Both the position numbers and the translations under genes were made by a program. Below, one piece after another: positions 9,257-22,306 of a stretch of 22,306 nt of DNA (the first letter of the stretch is position 1; each line of letters begins with the position of its first letter). A model generated the notes under the pieces. It did no database searches, was not told the origin of the DNA, and saw only the letters and a list, made by a program, of their open reading frames with translations. Source of the DNA: Pelargonium nanum (taxonomy: Eukaryota; Streptophyta; Magnoliopsida; Geraniales; Geraniaceae); contig JAYMTF010001598.1 of NCBI GenBank assembly GCA_036897485.1, positions 1-22,306 of the forward strand, written 5' to 3'.

Positions 9257-9503
9257 CAATTGGTGCATACGTGTGATAGGGGCTTAATCGCTTAGTTTCG
9301 TGAAACACAAATTGTCGAGGTAAGCCTCTATGAACTAGGTATGCACCAAATGCTGTGAAGCAAGTTCCTGATGCTGACATTACATATCTATACTGTAATA
9401 GCTTAGCCACATAGTATATATTTTCAGCTGGAAAGGCAGTAATGCGTGATGAGTGAGCTAACATCTTCTTAGATGCTATCTTATCCGGTGGCCTGGTAAG
9501 TAC
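9257..9503 (-). pseudogene. Orphan exon-like segment of an unrecognised protein
   Basis: On the minus strand, an acceptor (TTTTTGTAG) at 9504 is followed by an uninterrupted frame of about 82 codons and then by a strong donor (ATTG followed by GTATGT) at 9257/9256. The translation looks protein-like rather than random: LTRPPDKIASKKM, SSRITAFPAEN, YYVAKLLQYRYVMSASGTCF, AFGAYLVHRGLPRQ, KRLSPYHTYAPI. I do not recognise the family. No partner exons were found within about 1 kb on either side, so it is probably a relic of a degraded gene or captured by a transposon. Read without the donor, the frame stops two codons later. Confidence 0.4.
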
Positions 9504-10238
9504 CTACAAAAATTTGAATTTTTTCTTTAACCATGTTACGATGTACTAACATAATTTGGCTATGATCTTATCAAACCCAAGAAACCTAGTACATTGAATC
9601 TCCACATCATGTTTCTATAATTTGTTTTCGTTCCTTGTCTCCTCTTTATGCATTTCCATGATTTATTTCTCGTTTTCCTGTTCGTTTCTTTCTTTGCCAA
9701 TGGCAGTTTCAATGGGTCGTGAAATATGATATCTGCTTTTTGCTCTCTCAGTGTTCCCGCACTTGCTTGCTAAAAACTGCTCAATGGAGTGCAGCTAGCA
9801 AGTACCTTGCTACTTCATTTCTGGAGATTCATTAGTTCATATGCGAAACTGGCCGGACAGCATCTGGTATTAGTAACATTAATCAAGCTCTTGTAACTTT
9901 TTGATGTACAAAAGTAAAAAACACAACAGATAGAATTAAAAACTTAAGCATCAATATGTATTCTTATGAAACTAAATGTTTTATCTCAACATGCCCTTTT
10001 CACAGCTTTCATGGGCAATATGTGACTATGAACTACAAAAATTTCTCAATGTCTTGTTCTTTCAGGGTGCTCAAATCAGCATGGCCGAACAACCCGACAC
10101 ATTTAAATAAATGGGTTGATATTTTCAGCAATTAATGGTCGTTGTCGCCACCTATTATTATATTACCTTTTAGATAATAACTGTTAGTGCATGGCCTTGG
10201 ATTTTGATTGACCCTTTACAGTACTCTCTTGATAGGCC
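9504..10238. other. Intergenic or degraded gene DNA upstream of the GDSL remnant
   Basis: No long frame is present. Around 10012-10038 a stretch reading GGCAATATGTGACTATGAAC loosely resembles the coding sequence for the Gly-x-Asn-Asp-Tyr block of GDSL enzymes but with disruptions. It may be the decayed 5' part of the adjacent GDSL pseudogene. The rest shows nothing identifiable. Confidence 0.3.
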
Positions 10239-10701
10239 TTGCACAATATTGGAGCAAGGAAGATTGTTGTTTTCAGATTGGGTCAATCAGGCTGTTCTCC
10301 ATACATGTTGGCCAAGTATATATGGCAACAACACCAACAATGCAGTGCACCTTTACAAGGTAAATCAACTCTACCTAACCCTCCTCTAATAGCTACCTCA
10401 TTATTTGAAAATGCATTTATAGGTGGATGAATATGATAACTTTGAAGTTCTTTATCTTTCAAAACCCAGCTTATATATATTGCTCTAAGGTACGTAGCGT
10501 TTGGATTAAAAGTTTTGGCATGGAAAGGCCCGTTCCAAAGCTATTTTCATGACCAAAAAGTCATAATCCAAACATGAAGAACGAGAATCTCATTCTCAAT
10601 TCCATTATTCAAAATACTACTTAAAATCTTTAAATTGTTCACTCTCAGGAAGATCCCGCAATGCGCACATGGACATTAATCGCCTAGCTTTGCTCGAATG
10701 A
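10239..10701 (+). pseudogene. Degenerate GDSL esterase/lipase fragment
   Basis: From 10239 the plus strand reads LHNIGARKIVVFRLGQSGC, then SPYMLAKY. This matches block III of plant GDSL esterase/lipases (family pattern: short aliphatic, LGARKxVV..G.G.IGC.P). The frame is closed upstream by two adjacent stops (TGA TAG at 10230-10235) and there is no GDS nucleophile block nearby. After an acceptor-like CTCTCAG, 10649-10701 ends in MDINRLALLE-stop, matching the usual C-terminus of the family (YPxDIxRLAxL). Between the two lies a MITE at 10494-10620. The expected middle, including the Asp/His catalytic block, is missing. GDSL enzymes are secreted lipid or cutin hydrolases; this copy cannot be functional. 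The plus-strand order of both pieces supports one former gene. Confidence 0.6.
10494..10620. mobile_element. MITE-like element, family member 3, inside the GDSL remnant
   Basis: The left end is GTAGCGTTTGGATT (10494-10507). The right end, reverse-complemented, is GTAGTATTTTGAA (10608-10620). Internal words CATGACCAAAAAGTC, ATAATCCAAACATGAAG and GAGAATCTCATTC are shared with the copy in F-box intron 3. At about 127 bp with no coding capacity, it is a non-autonomous element, probably mobilised in trans. No clear target-site duplication was found. Confidence 0.6.
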
Positions 10702-12145
10702 TAATCAAATTTGACACTCGAAGGAGACAAAAAAGAGCTACCTGTATGTATCATTTAGTTTATGGGTGTGGTTCTTGTGATGCATGAAGCTGCACAATAA
10801 TAGTTACCTGTTTCTGTACTTTCAAAAAGTTGCATAGTAGTAGCTGTTTTTGTACCATTTAAGGTATTGAATTAGGTGATGGAAAATTATGTTTGGAACT
10901 TGGAAGTGATATTTTTGAAGCTATAAACAGTTCAAATTGTTGAGCTAGTGTTGTCTTCATTGACCCATCTTTTTTGGGTTGCTGAAATTTATAGGATTGT
11001 TCATGTATTTATAACAATAATTTTGGGTATTGAATAAATGGGCCTGTTGGGCCTGTGGGTCAAAAACCACTAATAGGCCCAAATCAAATGGAAGCCCAAC
11101 ATATTTTGTTGAGAAGAGAGCACTATTTAGACTTTTTGGCTTCATACACATTACTACCAAAATGTATTGGTACTAAATATAGGTAGCGACAAATTTGAAT
11201 ATAGGCCTCACATGATTCATGCGCCTTCCTCCCCCTTTCCTCCACAATATCTACATCATAATTTATTTCCAATTTTTTCCTCTAAAAAAATAGGTAAATA
11301 ATTCGAATTTTAGAAATAAAAATGGTAAGTCATTGATTTGAATTCCTATGCTCCAAGTTACAGTAGTTGACAATTTAGATTTCATGTCGAGTTTTTCACA
11401 TTTGATTGAAAATATTAACTCAAACATGTTCTGAGAAGTTTATATTGCGGGTTATGAGATTTTACATTTAAAATGTGTAGGTTATTTGATCCGAACTTGG
11501 GCTTGTATCATAAGACTCAAAATGCAAAATAAATAATGCTAGGTCTCAAGTTGTGCGGGTTGGGGTTCAAATTGCCAATTCTATCCACAATAGCAATCAT
11601 TAGAGTTGATAATTTAGTTTCATAACTGCGGATATTTGATGACAAACCGACTTTAATATGTGATATGAGTGTTTATTTGTCAAATTGGATCAAACAGAAC
11701 GAATTCACACACTTTACACTAAAATTCAATACTTTAATCCAATTTGAATTTCTTTCGGTCAAATTTTTATTCTGTAATTTTCAATATGAGCTTGAAAACT
11801 TTCTCTCCTATCCGAAATTCAAATTTACACCATTACAATTAGTGTTCACAATTTGAGTTTCAAGTACGGTTCTAATTTGCTATAGCAAAATGCACTAAAA
11901 ATATATAGTTTTAATTTACATAATGTTAAACAATAATTTAGAAAAGTCCAAAAAAGAGAAAAGGACAGTTCAATATAGTAATGAAAAAATCATGTGGCGA
12001 ACGGGAACTGGAGGCCCATTACATAACAAATCTCATCTAGACATCCACATGGCAAGATCACAACGGTACTACAGCACGCTACAGTAAATTGTTTCAAACC
12101 ATTGGATCATACCCCAGTCCCAGATCATCATCATCAGGTCCGTGA
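10702..12145. promoter_or_regulatory. Upstream region of the V-ATPase A gene with GGCCCA-type motifs
   Basis: This 1.4-kb interval has no supportable gene. GGGCC/GGCCC words cluster at 11041-11097 (ATGGGCCTG, TTGGGCCTG, TAGGCCCAAA, AGCCCAAC), and one GAGGCCCATTA lies at about 12010-12020, roughly 130 bp before the CT-rich leader. These resemble site II elements bound by TCP factors. A clear TATA box was not seen. The stretch about 11390-11580 is a relative of the repeat at 2150-2345, and the rest is AT-rich. Confidence 0.4.
11390..11580. repeat. Dispersed repeat, copy 2 (related to 2150-2345)
   Basis: It shares TGAGAAGTTT, GCGGGTTA, an ATTTTACATTTAAAAT-type stretch and CCGAACTTGG with the copy near 2.2 kb, in the same order and orientation but strongly diverged. 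Its ends are not defined. Confidence 0.3.
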
Positions 12146-12339
12146 AGTACTGATCTCTCTCCTCATATATCTTACATCTTCACCTCCTCCTCGCTTCTCT
12201 TCCATTTCGCTCTGTGGAAGCTTTTGCTTTTCGCAGAATTTTGTATCTCTCGTCGAATCGCGATCTCAGTAAGGTTTTGATCGATCTCTCTGTGTCTGTA
12301 TCTCTTGATTTCTGATTTTTTTGGTCAGATCTTCAAAAA
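12146..12339 (+). other. Probable 5' UTR of the V-ATPase A gene
   Basis: The leader is strongly pyrimidine-rich (repeated CTCTCTC, CTCCTCCTCG, TCTCTTCC) and lacks any ATG between about 12150 and the start codon at 12340, typical of a well-translated plant mRNA. The transcription start is not resolvable. A possible GT..AG pair at 12273-12328 is too short (56 bp) to be a convincing intron. Confidence 0.5.
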
Positions 12340-17985
<5,646 letters not shown>

Positions 17986-18516
17986 TCCAAACCCCCAGCC
18001 TTGAAGTAGTTGTTTTTGTATTTCCCCGGGGGGAGGAGTGATGATGCTCGGTTCTTGATGTTTGAAGAATCAAAGCTTGTTGGTAAGACACATGTTGCAG
18101 TGCTTCTTTAGCTGTTGTTTGGGGTGTGATGGCCTTCAAATTATATGCATATTCTGCTGCTATTATTTTAATTATTCAGTTAACCTTTTTTGACAATAAG
18201 AGATCAAATTCAAACTAGTACATTATTTATGTATTTATGCAATAAGGTAAGCATTATTTTCTTTAGAAGGTGTTGCTCATTTGTCAGATTCTTATTTGCT
18301 TGCCTTCTTCTGATTCTATGTCTGACTTGCTATTTTCTTTTGCTCGTCAAAAATTACTGGATTGTTTGAGCATGCCTTAAATTTCTCAACGCATCCTGTT
18401 TAGTAGTAGCTAATTTTCTTAAGAAAACATGTTAGGAATAGCATAAAGTTGCTAGAACAGTTAACAATTACGCGAGGAACCAATACTGGACTTTGGTGCT
18501 TGAAACCGGGTCCAAA
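17986..18516. other. VHA-A 3' UTR and convergent intergenic DNA
   Basis: The VHA-A 3' UTR begins after TGA at 17985 and probably ends around 18150-18260, where T-rich and AATAAG words occur. I cannot place the poly(A) site. The remainder, up to the FAM32A-like stop at 18517, would be its 3' UTR on the other strand. Nothing else was recognised. Confidence 0.5.
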
Positions 18517-18754
18517 TCAGCCAGGGCCAACTTTGGGGATGACGTAGTGCTCGCTCATATTTGCGAGATACTGATTCAAGTCTTGGATCCTGTCGCGGTG
18601 AGATTTATTAGCTGTCTTGGCCAATCTATGCACATCAATCCTCTCCCTCTGCTCTATGTATCGTCTCTCTGCGGGGTCATTTGATGATCGTAAGCTGCAG
18701 CTGTTTTCCCTTCCTCGCTCAACTTGCTGGCTTCTTCTTCGTTTGCTTCGTCCT
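18517..18754 (-). pseudogene. FAM32A: FAM32A-like C-terminal exon with a 1-bp frame break
   Basis: Read on the minus strand after an acceptor (TTCTGCAG), the exon gives EDEANEEEASKLSEEGKTAA, then YDHQMTP. It then shifts frame and continues AERRYIEQRERIDVHRLAKT, ANKSHRDRIQDLNQYLANMS, EHYVIPKVGPG and stop. This is the conserved C-terminal half of plant FAM32A-type proteins (TPAERRYIE.RE, KSHRDRI..FNQYL, SEHYDIPKV). FAM32A is a small nuclear protein found in spliceosome complexes in animals. The join needs one extra base in ACCCCGCAGAG (about 18671-18681): as written, the upstream frame ends after MTPQRDDT. No N-terminal Lys-rich exon was found to the right. Val replaces the usual Asp in EHYDIP. 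It is a pseudogene, or a sequencing error in an incomplete view. Confidence 0.75.
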
Positions 18755-18918
18755 CTGCAGAACAGCCTATAAAATCAGGAACCATGGGGGTCAAGGTATG
18801 CTATATAGAGCAGAACATAGAAACTGGTAGATCAAATGTTTTATAAGTTTAAGAGCACACTTCAATACTTGACAAAGATATTAAAACAATGAAACCAATC
18901 ACAGTATGATTAAAAAGT
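18755..18918. other. Putative intron flank of the FAM32A-like exon
   Basis: On the minus strand this reads toward the TTCTGCAG acceptor, with a CTGAT branch-point-like word about 20 bp away but only a weak pyrimidine tract. No coding sequence for a Lys-rich FAM32A N-terminus is seen. Confidence 0.35.
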
Positions 18919-19169
18919 CACACTACCGCACACACACCACTACACACCCTCCCGCACCCCCTCACACTACCACACACACCACTACACACCCTCTCTCACA
19001 CCCCTCACACTACCACACACAGCACTACACACCTTCCCGCACCCCATCACACTGCCACGCATAGCACTACACACCCTCTCCCACCTCCTCTCACTACCAC
19101 ACACACTACACACCCTCCCACACTACCACAAACACCACTAGCAACCCTCCAACACTACAACACACAACT
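18919..19169 (+). repeat. C-rich CACACC minisatellite, block 1
   Basis: The block is built from diverged units of about 40-60 bp combining CACTACCACACACACC, ACTACACACCCTC and TCTCACACCCC. The plus strand is almost free of G. It resembles block 3 in the same orientation and block 2 in the opposite orientation. No coding role is apparent. Confidence 0.9.
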
Positions 19170-19383
19170 GAACATGAAATGATTATAATTGATGGGAATG
19201 TATAAGATATGTTGACAATACAGTGCTCTGCTAGTGTCCGAGTAGTATTTTTATATTTTCAAATTTTGATCATATACATATCAGAATTTGGTTAAGAATA
19301 TCTCCCTATCAAGTGGCCAAAATAGCTTGGTCTATATATCATGTATTAGGTTTGAGTCAATGAGGACTTAATGGATCACTACG

Positions 19384-19494
19384 TAGTGTGAGGGTGTGTA
19401 GCGGTGTGTGTGGTAGTGTGAGAGGGTGAGAGAGGGTGTGTGGTAGTGTGAGGGGGTGAGAGAGGGTGTGTAGTGCTGTGTGTGGTAGTGTGAG
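19384..19494 (-). repeat. G-rich (inverted) minisatellite, block 2
   Basis: Units GTGTGTGGTAGTGTGAG and GGGTGAGAGAGGGTGTG are the reverse complement of the units in blocks 1 and 3. Block 2 abuts block 3 head-to-head at about 19494, so plus-strand composition flips from G-rich to C-rich within a few bases. The two could fold into a long hairpin. Confidence 0.9.
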
Positions 19495-19722
19495 CCAACA
19501 CACTCACTCACACGCTACTGACCCCCACTAAAGACCCTCTCACACGCCCTCTCACTGCCATACACACCACTACAGACCCTCTCACACACCCTCTCGCTAC
19601 CACACACACCACTACACACCCTCTCTCACACACACCACTGGACATCCTCCCGCACCCACTCACACCACTGGACACACTACCACACACCACTAGACACTCT
19701 CACAATACAACAAACACACACA
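19495..19722 (+). repeat. C-rich CACACC minisatellite, block 3
   Basis: Units CACTACACACCCTCTCTCAC, CTACCACACACACCACTAC and CACCACTGGACA follow one another. It has the same orientation as block 1 and opposite to the adjoining block 2. Open frames across it on either strand are repeat artefacts. Confidence 0.9.
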
Positions 19723-19779
19723 TCTAAACGGCCTCCTCATGCCTCATTCTCATTATTTGATCTCATGTGCAAAATATGA

Positions 19780-21990
19780 ATCGAAATGATGAGAAAACAA
19801 CATTCTCATATGCCGACATTTCTATAGCCTGTAGAACATTTCATATATAGATGATGAGAAAACATTCAAAGAGTGATATTTGTATATGTGTGCGTACAAA
19901 ATGAGAATGCAAAAAGGAAAGGGAAATCAAAATCATTGCAATATGCAAGCTTATTTAGTTTTAAAACTTATTGATATCCATAACAAAACTAAACTAAACC
20001 ACAATGTAGAAACAAGCACCTAATAAGGTAGATAGATTAAAATAATGTATGAGCATAACATAGTTGAAATGCATACCCTATGTGATTCATCATGTGGGCC
20101 TTAAACTAAACTTGAGCAGATTTTCCTTAGAAACATGAATCAAATGTAGGATTAAAAAAAGACTATAATATAATATCATCATCATGATCTAAACAACCAA
20201 AATCAAAAGGTTTTACCATGTTTTTTGCGACGGATTAAAACTACATAAGAAATTGAATAACAGAAAACTCAAGAAGTAGCATATAGCATATTTCATAAAC
20301 GAAGATAAAGCATTCAATGAGAATATGATTTGTATGAATTCAAAGGAAAATAAAAATCAGTTCAAGCTTATTTACTTGTAGAACTTATCAAAATCCATAA
20401 CGAAAATAGGCAACCAGACCAAATAGAAATGGAAATCATTCAAATTGGACAGCCTGTATGAATTATGATGCATTGTTCATGCCTTAACTACAATTTGGAC
20501 AGTTCTTCCTAGGAATGATTAAGTGTTCTCGTACAGATTCAAATAATACAGTGGATAACAAATAAAATCATCATTAAAAAAAGATAGAAAAAAATTTCAT
20601 ACGACAAATTCAAGTGACTAGACTTGACCAATTCATCTTTGAAACATAAGAACTTGTACAAATACAAATGTTTTTATAAGTTGGCAAACAGATACAAATA
20701 ATACAGCAGATAACTAATCAAATATAGAATTTGGAAAGGGAAAAAAAAGGAAGGAAATCATGCTACAATAAAATATCATCACTATGATCTAAAAGGACGA
20801 AATCAAAAGGTTTTACTTTATCTTTTCTGTGATAAATTGAAAACTACAGAAAATTTTGACCATTAGGAAACTCAGGAAGTAGCATTTAGCATATTTTCAC
20901 GGACGATAGTAAAGCATTCATTGAGACTAAGATTTGTATGTATGCAAGGAAATCAAAACAAAATCAGTTCAAGCTTATTTACTTATAACGAAAATAGACA
21001 ACCAGACCAAACAAAAATAGAAATCAAACAAAGTGGACAACCTCTATGATGCACTGTTCGTGACTTGCACTATATTCGGCAGGTTCTTCCTTAGAGTCAT
21101 TAGGAGTTCTTGTATAGATACAAGTAATACTACACATAATAAATCAAAAACATTATTTAAAAAAAAAATTAGAATCATACTACAGCAAATGCATCATCAT
21201 CATCAGTATTCAGTTGTATCATCTATACAACACAAATCAAAATCATTACAAAGTGGACAACCTGTATGATGCTTCGTTCATGCCTTAAAACTAAAATTTG
21301 GCCGGTTCTTCCTTGGAATCATTAGTTCGCTTACAGATACATAAAATACAACAGATAATAAACCGAAAGTAAATTTTAACAGCAAAAAGAGGAGGAGGAG
21401 GAGGAGCAGAAGAAGGAGGAGAAATCATATTATACAACACAAATCAAAACCATTACTAAGTGGACAACCTGTATGAAGCTTCGTTCATGCCTATAACTAA
21501 AACTTGGCCGGTACTTCCTTGGAGTCATTAGTTCTCTTACAGAAACAAATAATACAACAGATAATAAACCGAAAACAAATTTTAGCAGCAAAAAGAGAAG
21601 GAGAAGAAGGAGGAGGAGGAGGAGAAGAAGAAGAAGGAGAAGGAGTCATACTATTACAATTACATCATCAGCATCGCCATCACAGCTACTTGTAGATCTA
21701 TACAACAGAAATCAAAATCATTCAAAGAGGACGGCTATATGATGCATTGTTCATGCCTTAAACTAAAATTCTGTCGGTTCTCTCTTTGAATCATCAGGAG
21801 TTCTCGTATAATACAACAAAGAATCAATCAAAAACATAATTATAAGAAAATTAAAAACATACTCCAACAAATACAACATCATCATCGTCATCATCATAGC
21901 TACTAGTATATCTATGGATTCGAGAACTGTAGAAAGTGAAGAAGAGGAAATTGACGAAGTAGCAGAGATGAGATGCAATGAGAATGTTGT
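19780..21990. repeat. Multi-copy diverged tandem array of about 600-bp and 210-270-bp units
   Basis: Shared words recur in order. CAAGCTTATTTA is at 19946, 20363 and 20970. AAAATCAAAAGGTTTTAC-type words are at about 20200 and 20800, 600 bp apart. An AAGTGGACAACCTGTATGATG-like anchor (shortened: GTGGACAACCTGTATG) is at 20443, 21031, 21251, 21458 and 21725, giving spacings of 588, 220, 207 and 267 bp. Each anchor is followed by TTCATGCCTTAA, GGTTCTTCCT and AATACAACAGATAATAAA-type words. The right units also carry GGA/GAA and CATCAT trinucleotide tracts. No protein coding is apparent. The array lies immediately downstream (in the minus sense) of the leader exon at 22008. Confidence 0.8.
21387..21646 (+). 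repeat. Purine (GGA/GAA) trinucleotide tracts in two array units
   Basis: Tracts at about 21391-21423 and 21595-21646 are pure A/G apart from one C (21408), made of GGA, GAA and AAG triplets. They sit at the same place in neighbouring repeat units, so they were duplicated with the unit and then expanded unequally. Long homopurine tracts can form triplex DNA; that is a general property, not shown here. Confidence 0.8.
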
Positions 21991-22007
21991 TCGTTAGCTT
22001 AGCTTAC

Positions 22008-22120
22008 CTGAGCTGATGATCCAAAACCTTCCTTGTTGGAGAAACAAATCGAATTTTCCGATTGAAACCTTCAGATCAGAGAAGCGACGACGCAGAGAGC
22101 GAGAGAGGTAGAGAGAAAAT
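22008..22120 (-). other. 5' UTR exon of a minus-strand transcript
   Basis: On the minus strand, TATATAAA (22152-22145) is followed about 30 bp later by a CT-rich leader (TCTCTCTACCTCTCTCGC) and GATCTGAAGGTTTC, ending in CAGCTCAG followed by GTAAGC, a strong donor at 22008/22007. The exon has no ATG, so it is a leader exon whose coding part should lie to the left. The only protein-like sequence leftward is the broken FAM32A exon, 3.25 kb away. The start position is estimated from the TATA box. Confidence 0.55.
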
Positions 22121-22144
22121 GCAATACGCGCGGGGAAGGAGGGG

Positions 22145-22152
22145 TTTATATA
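22145..22152 (-). promoter_or_regulatory. TATA box for the right-end minus-strand transcript
   Basis: TATATAAA on the minus strand, flanked by CC-rich sequence (CCTATATAAACCCC), sits about 30 bp upstream of the start of a CT-rich leader. Its spacing and context fit a canonical plant core promoter. Confidence 0.55.
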
Positions 22153-22306
22153 GGATATTAGGATAGTTTATGACTATTCAGATATTTGAAGCTCTATTTG
22201 AGTTTTTATTTTAACTCTGAATTTTGGATTATATTCAAATATTGACTATTTGTTATGAAATTGATGCAAGCAAGAACGAAGTAAAGAGAGAAGAATAAGA
22301 GACAGT
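22153..22306. other. Upstream (promoter) DNA to the window edge
   Basis: AT-rich sequence lies upstream of the TATA box. No further motif or gene could be supported. A GAAGTAAAGAGAGAAG purine stretch near the edge, CT-rich on the minus strand, is not informative. Confidence 0.4.

Noticed and set aside
11665..11856. 63-codon plus-strand frame rich in Phe/Leu
   Set aside because: AT-rich intergenic DNA, no recognised motif, no splice or leader context.
12273..12328. Possible 5' UTR intron of VHA-A
   Set aside because: GT and AG are present but the interval is 56 bp, shorter than usual plant introns, and the donor is weak.
18493..18684. 63-codon plus-strand frame opposite the FAM32A-like exon
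   Set aside because: The minus strand encodes a recognisable conserved protein here, so the plus frame is its shadow.
19508..19690. Val/Cys/Gly/Arg-rich minus-strand frame
   Set aside because: It is a translation of the minisatellite; both strands stay open because of the repeat.
21595..21646. Glu/Gly-rich coding segment from the GGA/GAA tract
   Set aside because: Open frame arises from the triplet repeat; neighbouring array units do not keep it open.

Overview
The window is nuclear DNA from a flowering plant, most likely a eudicot. The evidence is AT-rich intergenic DNA, many short introns with GT..AG borders and T-rich flanks, polypyrimidine 5' leaders, plant-type protein families, microsatellites and small non-autonomous transposon-like repeats. 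There is no prokaryotic organisation, and I saw no rRNA, tRNA or CRISPR array.

Layout from left to right. (1) Positions 1-1830 hold a non-coding leader exon of a leftward (minus-strand) gene, ending at a splice donor near 1579/1580. Everything left of it looks like its first intron, carrying microsatellites and a ~115-bp tandem duplication. (2) About 0.9 kb of shared upstream DNA separates this from a rightward F-box gene, with a probable leader exon and 1.33-kb leader intron (2826-4156) and four coding exons (4164-6298) giving 236 aa. (3) Convergent to it is an intronless minus-strand gene (7491-8369) for a DUF3820-domain protein that looks plastid-targeted. A ~360-bp foldback repeat lies just upstream of it. 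(4) 8.9-12.1 kb is a decayed interval: an orphan minus-strand exon-like segment of unknown family (9257-9503) and the remains of a GDSL esterase/lipase gene (10239-10701) interrupted by a MITE. (5) 12340-17985 is a complete V-type H+-ATPase catalytic subunit A gene. I traced 20 coding exons; the joined reading frame is exactly 1,872 bp and encodes 623 aa. (6) Convergent to it is a minus-strand FAM32A-like C-terminal exon (18517-18754) with an apparent 1-bp deletion and no visible N-terminal exon. (7) 18.9-22.0 kb is repeat-dominated: C-rich CACACC-type minisatellite blocks with a strand inversion, then a multi-copy tandem array. At the far right (22008-~22120) is a TATA-preceded leader exon of a minus-strand transcript that splices leftward into the array, so the array may be one long leader intron.

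Functionally the intact genes are housekeeping-like: vacuolar/endomembrane proton pumping, SCF-type ubiquitination and a plastid protein of unknown role. They are not a cluster with a joint function. I found no convincing new multi-gene system. The notable material is the repeat architecture at the right end, the broken FAM32A-like and GDSL genes, the foldback element and the MITE family.
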